From: Ornithinibacillus bavariensis
GTDB lineage: Bacteria > Bacillota > Bacilli > Bacillales > Amphibacillaceae
DNA length: 64,000 nucleotides
Direction of reading: 5' to 3'
NCBI RefSeq assembly: GCF_050433565.1
Contig: NZ_JBNPWZ010000001.1
Coordinates: 372,001 to 436,000 of the forward strand
Part shown: one piece after another, positions 9,094 through 18,037 of the stretch
How the letters are laid out: each line of letters begins with the position of its first letter
Numbering within the stretch: position 1 is the stretch's first letter
Notes under the pieces: generated by a model
Told to the model about the DNA's origin: nothing
Databases searched by the model: none
What the model saw: only the letters and a program-made list of their open reading frames with translations
Translations under genes and position numbers: made by a program

Positions 9094-11061
9094 ATGGATA
9101 CAGATCAATATTTAGAAGTATTCTTAGATGAGAGTCGAGAACATCTGCAAGCGATTAATGATAATCTACTAAGATTAGAAAATGAACCAACAGAAATTGA
9201 TATTGTTCAGGAGATATTTCGCTCTGCACACACGCTAAAAGGAATGTCAGCAACAATGGGTTACGAAGATATTGCCTCGCTTACCCATCAAATGGAAAAT
9301 GTTCTGGATAAAATTCGCCATCATGAATTAGAGGTATCTACAAAGGTTATCGATATCACTTTTTCAGCGATAGGAGCACTTGAGGAAATGGTTCAGTCTG
9401 TCAGTGATGGGAATGATGGGAAAAAGGATGTTACTGCTTTAGTATCTCAATTACAAGAATTAGAGAATGGGAAGGTAGCAACTACTGAAGTAAGTCTAGA
9501 GAAAGGTGAAGAATTACCTTCTCTTTCTATCCAGTTAGATGAATATCAATCAACAGTTATCTCGCAGGCAATTAGTAGTGGGTATCACCCTTACCAAATC
9601 ACCGTTCAACTTAATGAGGATTGTGTATTAAAAGGACCTCGTGCCTATATGGTATTTGACAATCTTGAAAAAATTGGTGAGGTAATTAAAACGAATCCAG
9701 AAGTAGAGGAAATTGAAGAAGGAAATTTTGAAAATACCTTTACCCTTCTTTTTATTACGTCTGAATCAAAAGAAACGGTCAAGAAAACGATAGAACGAGT
9801 TTCTGAGATACATCATGTGGAATTACAAGATGTTTCCCTAGAAAAAAAGACGGAGAAGAAAGAAAATGAAACGACCCAGTCCTCAGAAAAGGGAAAACAA
9901 GAACAGAATAAGCCTAAGCACTCGAAAACAATTCGTGTCAATATCGAACGTATTGATGGACTGATGAATCTATTTGAAGAAGTCATTATAGACCGCAGTA
10001 GATTAGAAGATATATCCCATCGTTATCATGATCAAGAACTTAGAGAAACAGTAGAAAATTTAGCCCGTGTGACAGAGAACATGCAAGGTATGATGCTTGC
10101 TATGCGAATGGTGCCAATTGAGCAAGTGTTTAATCGTTTTCCACGCATGGTCCGTGATTTATCCAAGGAATTACATAAAAAAATAGCTTTGGAAATTGAG
10201 GGTAGTGAAACCGAGTTAGATCGTACGGTCATTGATGAAATAGGCGATCCATTAGTACATTTGATTCGTAACTCTCTTGACCATGGTATCGAATTACCAG
10301 AGGCACGAAAGCAGAGTGGTAAATCGGAAGAAGGAAGAATATCTCTAAAAGCATACCATAGTGGAAACCATGTCTTTATTGATATTGAAGATGATGGTGC
10401 GGGTATCAATCGGGAAAAAGTAGAGGCTAAGGCAATCGAGAACGGCCTTATTAGTCCTGAGAATTCTAAGCATTTAACTGATGAAGAGGTATATCACCTG
10501 ATATTTGCGTCAGGATTTAGTACCGCTGATCAAATTTCCGATATTTCTGGTCGTGGCGTTGGACTAGATGTTGTAAGGAACAAGATTGAGTCTTTAGGTG
10601 GTTCGATTGAAGTGAAATCAGTACCTGGAAAAGGAAGTAAGTTTTCTATTCAGTTGCCTCTCACACTTTCCATCTTATCAACGTTACTAGTAAACGTTGG
10701 TAATGAGAAATTTGCGATACCACTTTCTTCTATTATTGAGACGGTGGCTCTTGGTGATAAGGATATTAAATATGTACATGGTCAAAAGGTACTGGACTTC
10801 AGAGGACATATTGTTCCTTTAGTGTCCTTGCAAGAGGTTTATGGAGTATCAGGGCAAAGTGAAGCCAGCAATTCTGCTGTCATCATTCAAAAGGGAGACA
10901 AGCAAGCAGGCTTATTAGTAGATTCGTTCTTAGGTCAACGGGAGATTGTTTTGAAATCCTTAGGTAACTACCTAAAGAATGTATTTGCTATTTCTGGCGC
11001 TACTATTTTAGGAAATGGTGAGGTTTGTTTAATTGTGGACCCAAATGCTTTGGTGAAATAA
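9094..11061 (+). CDS. cheA: Chemotaxis histidine kinase CheA
   Basis: The 655-residue kinase has the CheA plan: HPt domain with phospho-accepting H45 in RSAHTLKGM, a P2-like region (about 140-250), a charged linker, P3 dimerisation helices (from about 279), an HATPase with N-box HLIRNSLDHG (near 389) and GRGVGLDVV, and a C-terminal CheW-like domain from about 533. It autophosphorylates under receptor control and passes phosphate to CheY. All catalytic motifs look intact. AAGGAAGAGGG precedes the ATG. The gene is followed by cheW with near-coupled spacing. Confidence 0.95.
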   Translation: MDTDQYLEVFLDESREHLQAINDNLLRLENEPTEIDIVQEIFRSAHTLKGMSATMGYEDIASLTHQMENVLDKIRHHELEVSTKVIDITFSAIGALEEMVQSVSDGNDGKKDVTALVSQLQELENGKVATTEVSLEKGEELPSLSIQLDEYQSTVISQAISSGYHPYQITVQLNEDCVLKGPRAYMVFDNLEKIGEVIKTNPEVEEIEEGNFENTFTLLFITSESKETVKKTIERVSEIHHVELQDVSLEKKTEKKENETTQSSEKGKQEQNKPKHSKTIRVNIERIDGLMNLFEEVIIDRSRLEDISHRYHDQELRETVENLARVTENMQGMMLAMRMVPIEQVFNRFPRMVRDLSKELHKKIALEIEGSETELDRTVIDEIGDPLVHLIRNSLDHGIELPEARKQSGKSEEGRISLKAYHSGNHVFIDIEDDGAGINREKVEAKAIENGLISPENSKHLTDEEVYHLIFASGFSTADQISDISGRGVGLDVVRNKIESLGGSIEVKSVPGKGSKFSIQLPLTLSILSTLLVNVGNEKFAIPLSSIIETVALGDKDIKYVHGQKVLDFRGHIVPLVSLQEVYGVSGQSEASNSAVIIQKGDKQAGLLVDSFLGQREIVLKSLGNYLKNVFAISGATILGNGEVCLIVDPNALVK

Positions 11062-11079
11062 ATGATAGGAGGCCTTGAA

Positions 11080-11541
11080 ATGGAAGAAACAATGAAGGTA
11101 ATTGTATTCAGCTTGAGCGGTCAACGGTTTGGGGCGAATATTCAACAAGTTATTTCAATTGAAAAAATGAAAGAAATTACTAAGGTTCCAGGTACATCTT
11201 CTTTCATAAAAGGGATTTTTAGCTTTCATGGTGAAACAGTTCCAGTGCTTGATTTAAAGGAACGTCTACAAATGGAACAAACAGCACAAACAGATTCCAA
11301 TCGTATTATTGTTGTGAATATCGATAATATTCAGGTTGGATTGATAGTGGATGCTGCAACAGATGTAATAGACATTGAAATGGAGATAATCGAAGACGCT
11401 AAAGCAATGGGTGGCGTTATTCATAAAGATTATATCAAAGGTGTAGCAAAACTTGCGAATGAATTATTAATATTATTAGATTTAGGACGAGTATTAGCAC
11501 TGGAAGAAAAAGAAGAGCTACAAGAAGTTTTAGCTAACTAA
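11080..11541 (+). CDS. cheW: Chemotaxis adaptor CheW
   Basis: Single CheW domain of 153 residues (KVIVFSLSGQRFGANIQQV and the paired FHGETVPVLDLKERL motif), which bridges receptors and CheA. ATG at 11080 is chosen because AGGAGG at 11067-11072 is seven bases before it; an in-frame ATG at 11062 would place that site inside the gene. It starts 18 bases after the cheA stop. Confidence 0.93.
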   Translation: MEETMKVIVFSLSGQRFGANIQQVISIEKMKEITKVPGTSSFIKGIFSFHGETVPVLDLKERLQMEQTAQTDSNRIIVVNIDNIQVGLIVDAATDVIDIEMEIIEDAKAMGGVIHKDYIKGVAKLANELLILLDLGRVLALEEKEELQEVLAN

Positions 11542-11554
11542 GTGGAGGTACCTC

Positions 11555-11914
11555 ATGGCAAAAGTATTAATTACAGACGATGCTGCATTTATGCGAATGC
11601 AGCTGAAAGATATTGTTACTAAATTAGGACATGAAGTGGTAGGGGAAGCGGAAAACGGCCGTATAGCAATTGAACAGGCGAAGGAATTACAGCCAGACCT
11701 AATAACGATGGATATAACAATGCCTGAATTAAATGGTGTTGAAGCTACTAGAGAAATTAAAAAGCTCTTACCAGGCGTAAAAATTATTATGTGCTCTGCA
11801 ATGGGACAACAGGGTATGGTAGTGGATGCCATTCAAGCCGGAGCGAATGATTTTGTTGTAAAACCATTTAATCTTGATCGGATTAAAGAATCCTTCGCAA
11901 AAGTATTATCTTAA
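11555..11914 (+). CDS. cheY: Chemotaxis response regulator CheY
   Basis: Stand-alone receiver domain of 119 residues with the acidic pair D8/D9, phospho-acceptor D53 in TMDITMPELNG, Thr/Ser switch in MCSAMG and the lysine in VVKPFN. There is no output domain, as expected for a CheY that acts on the flagellar switch or another protein. A GTGGAGGT ribosome site is 6-7 bases upstream. It is the last gene of the riboswitch-led operon; no CheR, CheB or CheD is encoded in this operon. Confidence 0.93.
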   Translation: MAKVLITDDAAFMRMQLKDIVTKLGHEVVGEAENGRIAIEQAKELQPDLITMDITMPELNGVEATREIKKLLPGVKIIMCSAMGQQGMVVDAIQAGANDFVVKPFNLDRIKESFAKVLS

Positions 11915-12130
11915 TTTTGGTTTGCTTTTTCATAAGCTGAACTAGATTAGACTATCTTCGTGGAGATTCCAGATAGTCCAGTAATACATAAAAGTACTGT
12001 CTAGATTAGTGAAGAATACAGCTCTCATGAGAAGTGTTGAACAGGATAGTTTTAGGAATATGTAAAAAAATACACTTAGGTAGAAGGTTGTTAAATACGA
12101 TAAAGATTTGAAACCAATAAAAGAAAGTTA

Positions 12131-12168
12131 AACATCTGGTATTAAAGCCAGATGTTTTTTCTTTTTTC
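12131..12168 (+). terminator. Intrinsic terminator
   Basis: AAACATCTGG pairs with CCAGATGTTT around an 8-base loop, followed by TTTCTTTTTT. It closes the chemosensory transcript about 215 bases after cheY. No gene is seen between 11915 and 12130. Confidence 0.85.
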
Positions 12169-12287
12169 TGTAATAGGAATGGCAGAAAGAAATATAGTTA
12201 TACATTATATTAGTATAAACCATTGAATTATCGAAAGATTGATGTAAAATAGGTATTAAGTAGCAGTAATTTAATAATAGAATGTTG

Positions 12288-12375
12288 AAAAAGGCAAACT
12301 ATTCGAAAGAGTAGGACGCAAAGCCGAGGATCTAAGGTGCATCAAGCATGCCTATGATAGCCTAGCTGCCAAAAC
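12288..12375 (+). promoter_or_regulatory. Cyclic di-GMP-I (GEMM-I) riboswitch, copy 2
   Basis: It shows the same conserved blocks as copy 1: AAAAAGGCAAAC, a perfect GAAA tetraloop hairpin (CTATTC, GAAA, GAGTAG), GGACGCAAAGCC, GATCTAAGG, CCTATGATAGCC and closing GCTGCC. A terminator at 12390-12419 follows. The next gene encodes a GGDEF protein, so c-di-GMP made by that enzyme could feed back on its own transcript. The peripheral stem (GTGCATCAAGCATGCC) differs from copy 1, so the two are not a recent duplication. Confidence 0.94.
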
Positions 12376-12389
12376 GTTTGTTTCTTTTT

Positions 12390-12419
12390 GGCTATTCACT
12401 TATTTGAATAGTCATTTTT
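12390..12419 (+). terminator. Riboswitch expression-platform terminator
   Basis: GGCTATTCA pairs with TGAATAGTC around CTTATT, then ATTTTTGTT. It lies 15 bases after the aptamer and about 140 bases before the regulated gene. Confidence 0.82.
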
Positions 12420-12558
12420 GTTATATAGAGGAAGGTTTATAATATTGTATTTCACATAATTAAAAGTTTACACCCGGTTTCTTACGTAATTACGTTTGAT
12501 TTGAAATGTTTATTATGTTATCCGTGAATAAAGCGGACTCTTTTACCTGGGGGTGAAA

Positions 12559-15500
12559 ATGGTGGAAATAATTAATAACAGATATCGGATAAAAGAGCTA
12601 CTAAAACAAGACAAGCTAGCCACACATTATTTAGTGTATGATATGCGAGATGATAATAAGGTACTTTTATTACACCTATTGAGTTCAGAATACTCACCCA
12701 AATCAATTATTGAATTTTTCATTGATAGGTTTATAGATATAAAGAACTTGACTAATAGAAGAATTGTTAGAAATTATAGCTTTAATTCCTTATCCTATGT
12801 AGATAAAGAGAGACAAGCAGAGCCACAATACTTCTATACTTCTGATTACCATGACAATGCAGAAGAGTTATTTACTGTAATTGGTCGAATAAACTTCCGT
12901 CAAAAGATGGATTTGTTCCTAGATTTATGTTCGGCGGTGTACTATTTGCATCAAAAAGGCTTTGTATATGGGGCACTGAATTGGGATAACTTGAAAGTCT
13001 TAGCAGAAAATGGAGAGTATCATATTCTACTTCAGGATATTGCTACTGTCGAGGGTAGAAAACTTCTCCAGGAAGAAAAGATGGAGTATACTTTCTTGAT
13101 TTCACCCCAGGTTTTAGCGGGGATGAAGCCAAATGTCAAATCAGATATCTATTCCTTAGCTGTTATTCTATTAGCTATGCTTTGTGGAAAGCCATTTTTG
13201 TACAGTCCAATAGATGAGTTATCTCAGTTGTCATTAGAAACGAATGACCCCAATATATTACAATTAATTTCCTTACTTGAAAAATTGCTTCATAAAGAGG
13301 GATTTGAATTCGATTCTGTTTATGACGTTATTGAAGAGTTAAATTTATTATTGCATACGAATTACTCTATCGTTCATAAAGAGGAGTATGAGGGGTTGAA
13401 CATTTACACCAAATTAATTGGTAGAGAAAATCAAGTAAATGCTATTTTACGTGCCTATGAAAAAATGGTTTCTTATCAGTCAGGAAATCGAATCTTTTTT
13501 GTGCAAGGTACCAATGGAATTGGGAAGACACGCTTGCTACAGGAAATTAACTTCTTGTTTGATCTTAGTAAAGCTAGCGTTTATTCGAGTTTTAGCTTGA
13601 ATGGTCTTGCAGATGGCCACAATAAAGTCTGGATAGACATTTTTAAGAAGTTAATAATGGAAACGGATCAACATATTGTTGAAAAATATAGTGTTGAGTT
13701 AGGGAAGTATTTTCCAGAATTAACGGAGAAGAATGTAAATGTCCATCATAAGAATGAAGAGATATCCAAGTATCGCTTTTTAAATCGAATTTCAGGCTTT
13801 ATTAGTGAAAGTATCCAAAACCGTCCGACAGCATTTGTTATCGATAATATACATTTAGCTGACGATCTTACCATTGATACATTTCATTATTTGTGTTCCG
13901 AGGTTCTAGAAAATACAAATTTAACATTGATATTTTCGTGTGACGACAGCGAAGCTTCCTGGAATTCTGTTGCCTTGGAATTTGTTAGTAATATGAAAAA
14001 GAGACCAGATTCGGAAACGATTCGGTTAGAGCCTCTTAATGAAGCGGAAACTGGTGATATGATTCAGTGTATATTGACAATGCCGTTTGTTCCGAAGAAT
14101 TTGTCACGTAGAATTTATAGTCAATCCTATGGTAATCCTTTGTTTATCACCGAAATTATGAAGGATCTCTATAGTCGTCATATTATCTATATACATGAGT
14201 CTACAGCTAGATGGAATATTGATTTGCCGGAGGAAAGCAACTATAGCTTACTGGAATTACCAGATAGTGTAGAACAAGCACTAGTAAACCAGCTAAAGGA
14301 TATTGATTCCTTTAGTATAGAGATACTAAAGGTTATTTCTATTTTTCAAAAACCAATTTCCATGGAAATGATTGAGCAGTTTATCTCTTCCTGCAACAGT
14401 TTAGAAGAAAGCTTAGAAATTCTAGGAAAAAGAGGTGTCATCCAACGTCTAATCGGTGATAGCTCCTATCTATATGATTTTCGTAGTAAGGTATTGAAAA
14501 ATATTGTTTATGACAAGGTTTTGCCAGAAGAAAAAATTGAAAAACATCGCAAAGCAGCAGCAATGCTGGAGGAAAGGTTAGAGCTATCAACCCTCACTAA
14601 TTATGATGAACTAATTTATCACTATGGTCAGGCAAATGAGATTTCTAAAGTGAAAGCCTACTATCGATTAAATGCAGCTAAAATGAAGTCTCTCCATAAT
14701 ACGAAGGCTCAAATTGATAACTTAATTTGTATTCTAAATTTAACCGAAAATCAGAAGGAAAAAACAGAGTTATTAATAGAAATTGGTGCACTACTTGCGG
14801 ATACAGGTGATATTCCACTAGCACTTGAATATCTTCATGATGCGGAAGATTTATCAACCTCTGATAGATTTGCAAGAAATATCGTAGATGTGTATCTAAA
14901 TTTAGCAAATGCTAATCTTCTCTTATATGCCAATGACAAGGTATTGGAGTATATTAATAGAATTGAACAGGTACTGGATAGTAATCCAGATGAAGAGGCT
15001 CGATTAGATATAAAGCGTATCCGCGCCCTATTATTATTAGATGAGAATTACCTTGCAGAGGCAAGAGACTTATTAATTGAGGTAATTGAAGAATGCGGAG
15101 AGCGATTTAATAAAGTAAAAGGTAATGCCTATCGAACGTTAGGGTTTATCTATGTCCATACCGGAAAGCCTGAAAAAGCTTTGGCAGCATACCATGAATC
15201 GATTCGTGCATTAGAGAAAATTGACTATACAAGAGGTGTATTACTGGCACTCAACAATATTGGTGCCGTTTACGCGGAGGTTTATGAAGATTTTGATAAA
15301 GCGATGGAATACCATCTGCAAGTTAAAAATTTAAGTGAAGAATACGGCATTTTTACTAGTGAAGTCTTTGGTCTTATTAATATTGCCGAAGCTAATTTGA
15401 ATAAATATGATTTTGAAACTGCCTTTGATCATTTCAATATAGCACTTAAAAAGGCAGAGCGCTATAAGATGATTCAAGAAAAATTCATGCTTTTGAACTT

Positions 15501-17937
15501 TTTAACCTTAGTAAGCCTAGAAATGGATCGTTTTTCAGACGCCTTTCATTATTATAACCGTTTAAGACAGGACATAGAAGAAAATCCAAACAAAGGCTTT
15601 GATATTGGTAGTTTTTATAATACTTGTGCAAAGCTATTTCAAGTACTTGGCAATTATGAAGAAGCGGATTATTATAACAAGAAGGTAATTGCCTTTCATA
15701 GTGAACATGAGCATATTTCAAAGTATACATCAAGTTTGAATATGCTCATTAATCAACTGAGAAAGAGTGAAGGACGGAATCATTCCTATTTAGTGAAACA
15801 AATCCAGTCCCTATCAGAAAAAATTACAAATAAACAGATGAATATAGAAAGCATATGCGATGTGATCTTCATCCTTTGCCATAAAGGCGACTATACTTTA
15901 GCTAAAGAGCTATTAATCAAGGTTCAACAGAATATTCGGAGGGATTCACCTGGTCGATTAATATCCATTTTTCAGCATGCACAAGGTATCGTAGAGTTTG
16001 GTATAAATCCAAAGATGGCAATACGTTACCTTGAGAGCAGCTTAGAGTTGGCAAAGGAATCTAAAAGTAGAGAGCTTATTTCTCGTATAACAGCTGATTT
16101 AGGTGCATGTTACTATACCTTAGGAAAATATTACGATGCGGCTAACTATTTATTAGAAAGTGTTGAAAGTATAAAAACGTTATTAGGACAACTGCCAAAG
16201 GAAAACCGGGTGAATTTTATTAATGGGCGATATTTTGCTAATGTATTTTATCAACTGGAATTAATTGGAAGGTGGATCTTTTTACAGGAAGAAATTCCTC
16301 AAGAAAGTGATACGGCCCCTAAATTAGTTACTTCACTAGATGAGTTAGAGGATTTACTGCGTACGAATGACATATATGCATTTATTCATAATCATGAATT
16401 TATGTACTATATTCGTACGCGGCATATGAAACGGTTGTCAAGTGGCATTTTGTCAGAGCAAGATATTCTGAGAAATCTGGACAGTGATGACGTGAAAAAT
16501 CTTGATATGATTGGAAAATATCTTGCTGGTGGAACCCTAGCTACGAAGGGATTAATCGTTTCCGCGGAAAATGGACACAATTTAACGGTTCTGTCTTCAA
16601 CAGATGGTAATAAGCAGTTTACGGTGAACATGTCCATATTTAACCGTGTACGCACAACCCAAAAACCATTTCTATTCGCAGAATCGGAGAAGCAGGATAA
16701 AATGGAACATAATTTACTTCTGAATGATAAACGCGCTGTTATGTGTATTCCAATTATTAAGTTACAAGCAGGAAGGTTAGAGGAGCGCAATACAATTCTA
16801 GGCTATATTTATTTAGAAACGGATAAAATGGTTAATAATTTTAACCAACGCGGACTTGATTTGTGTACTGAATTAGTGGGCCTTTTAGCGTTATTATTAG
16901 AGAAACGCCAGTTAATGCTAACGGCATCTATTGATAAGCTAACAGGTGCATTAACAAGAAAATACTTAGAGGATACCTTACAAAATACGCTAGACTTTTC
17001 CAGGAAAAATGGAAGAGAATTTAGTATTATTATGTTTGATTTAGATAAATTCAAGGGTGTTAATGACAGATATGGACACCAAGTAGGTGACAAAGTACTA
17101 AGAGAGGTTTCCTCGATTATTTTAGACAACCTGACTGGAAATCGTACCCTAGGACGCTATGGGGGGGAAGAGTTTGTTATCATATTACCTACAACAGATG
17201 TGCTAGAAGCTAAGGAAGTTGCAGAATCGCTTCGAAAAAAAGTACAAGGTAGGCAGATTCTAGGTGATAAACAAGACATTACCCTTAGCATGGGCATTGC
17301 AACATATCCTGAACATGGACAAACAGTGAGAGAACTTATATTGAAGGCAGACCAGGCACTGTATGTTGCAAAGGAAAATGGTAGAAATAATTCACAAACA
17401 TGGCAGAAAGATTTTGAGAGTAAGGCAAAGCCTGCAAATAAATTAACAGGAATTATGTCTGGTGATGAAATTAGAGATGCTCGGAATGTGTTGGCGCTTG
17501 TGGAGCTGATTCAGCTAACAAATAAAAATATTAGTCAGCAGGATAAAATATACAAGTTCCTCGGTCGTATGATTGAAATAATGGAAGCACAATATGGGTA
17601 TGTTTTCTTAACAAGCAATAATTCCATAACTAAGCAATTTGGTAGAAAGACACAAGTAGAAGAATGGGTAGAAAACGTTGCTTATAATCAAGAAATTATA
17701 CAAAAAGTTATTTTAAGTGGACAGGGACTATACCAGATTGATTGGGAGACAACGGATAAAATTAATATGGTAAACGGACTACCAGATTGGGATTCTATTC
17801 TTGCTGTTCCAATTATGTCAGCCGGGAACATGAAGGGCGTTTTGTATCTTTCTGCCCCGACAAGATTAAAAGAATTTGGTACAGATGAGCTCAATGTATT
17901 AAATGTGTATAGTGATTTAATTGCAACTATATTATAA
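12559..17937 (+). CDS. Giant pseudokinase-AAA-TPR-GAF-GGDEF-GAF signalling protein
   Basis: The 1792-residue protein combines: a Ser/Thr-kinase fold (1-270) that looks dead, because the HRD site reads YGALNWDN (about 137-144), DFG reads DIA and the beta-3 lysine and glycine loop are missing; an AAA_16-like ATPase with Walker A GTNGIGKT (about 317) and Walker-B-like FVIDNIHLAD; a long TPR-like helical region (about 700-1230); a GAF-like domain (about 1290-1450); a diguanylate cyclase domain with intact GGEEF (about 1535-1539) but no RxxD inhibitory site before it; and a terminal GAF domain (about 1645-1790). ATG at 12559 follows GGGGG by five bases; GTG at 12553 is possible. It follows a c-di-GMP riboswitch. 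Partner and stimulus unknown. Confidence 0.9.
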   Translation: MVEIINNRYRIKELLKQDKLATHYLVYDMRDDNKVLLLHLLSSEYSPKSIIEFFIDRFIDIKNLTNRRIVRNYSFNSLSYVDKERQAEPQYFYTSDYHDNAEELFTVIGRINFRQKMDLFLDLCSAVYYLHQKGFVYGALNWDNLKVLAENGEYHILLQDIATVEGRKLLQEEKMEYTFLISPQVLAGMKPNVKSDIYSLAVILLAMLCGKPFLYSPIDELSQLSLETNDPNILQLISLLEKLLHKEGFEFDSVYDVIEELNLLLHTNYSIVHKEEYEGLNIYTKLIGRENQVNAILRAYEKMVSYQSGNRIFFVQGTNGIGKTRLLQEINFLFDLSKASVYSSFSLNGLADGHNKVWIDIFKKLIMETDQHIVEKYSVELGKYFPELTEKNVNVHHKNEEISKYRFLNRISGFISESIQNRPTAFVIDNIHLADDLTIDTFHYLCSEVLENTNLTLIFSCDDSEASWNSVALEFVSNMKKRPDSETIRLEPLNEAETGDMIQCILTMPFVPKNLSRRIYSQSYGNPLFITEIMKDLYSRHIIYIHESTARWNIDLPEESNYSLLELPDSVEQALVNQLKDIDSFSIEILKVISIFQKPISMEMIEQFISSCNSLEESLEILGKRGVIQRLIGDSSYLYDFRSKVLKNIVYDKVLPEEKIEKHRKAAAMLEERLELSTLTNYDELIYHYGQANEISKVKAYYRLNAAKMKSLHNTKAQIDNLICILNLTENQKEKTELLIEIGALLADTGDIPLALEYLHDAEDLSTSDRFARNIVDVYLNLANANLLLYANDKVLEYINRIEQVLDSNPDEEARLDIKRIRALLLLDENYLAEARDLLIEVIEECGERFNKVKGNAYRTLGFIYVHTGKPEKALAAYHESIRALEKIDYTRGVLLALNNIGAVYAEVYEDFDKAMEYHLQVKNLSEEYGIFTSEVFGLINIAEANLNKYDFETAFDHFNIALKKAERYKMIQEKFMLLNFLTLVSLEMDRFSDAFHYYNRLRQDIEENPNKGFDIGSFYNTCAKLFQVLGNYEEADYYNKKVIAFHSEHEHISKYTSSLNMLINQLRKSEGRNHSYLVKQIQSLSEKITNKQMNIESICDVIFILCHKGDYTLAKELLIKVQQNIRRDSPGRLISIFQHAQGIVEFGINPKMAIRYLESSLELAKESKSRELISRITADLGACYYTLGKYYDAANYLLESVESIKTLLGQLPKENRVNFINGRYFANVFYQLELIGRWIFLQEEIPQESDTAPKLVTSLDELEDLLRTNDIYAFIHNHEFMYYIRTRHMKRLSSGILSEQDILRNLDSDDVKNLDMIGKYLAGGTLATKGLIVSAENGHNLTVLSSTDGNKQFTVNMSIFNRVRTTQKPFLFAESEKQDKMEHNLLLNDKRAVMCIPIIKLQAGRLEERNTILGYIYLETDKMVNNFNQRGLDLCTELVGLLALLLEKRQLMLTASIDKLTGALTRKYLEDTLQNTLDFSRKNGREFSIIMFDLDKFKGVNDRYGHQVGDKVLREVSSIILDNLTGNRTLGRYGGEEFVIILPTTDVLEAKEVAESLRKKVQGRQILGDKQDITLSMGIATYPEHGQTVRELILKADQALYVAKENGRNNSQTWQKDFESKAKPANKLTGIMSGDEIRDARNVLALVELIQLTNKNISQQDKIYKFLGRMIEIMEAQYGYVFLTSNNSITKQFGRKTQVEEWVENVAYNQEIIQKVILSGQGLYQIDWETTDKINMVNGLPDWDSILAVPIMSAGNMKGVLYLSAPTRLKEFGTDELNVLNVYSDLIATIL

Positions 17938-17986
17938 ATGGAGATTTTCTTATAGATTAAGAGGCTTTTACTGTTCAAACTTTATT

Positions 17987-18037
17987 AAAGGCTGTATGAG
18001 AAGGAGATACGTTCACTCCTACCCATACAGCCTTTTT
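17987..18037. terminator. Bidirectional terminator
   Basis: AAAGGCTGTATG pairs with CATACAGCCTTT, followed by TT and an AT-rich tract; on the other strand an A/T-rich tract also follows the stem. It lies between the GGDEF gene and the convergent lipoprotein gene. Confidence 0.8.
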
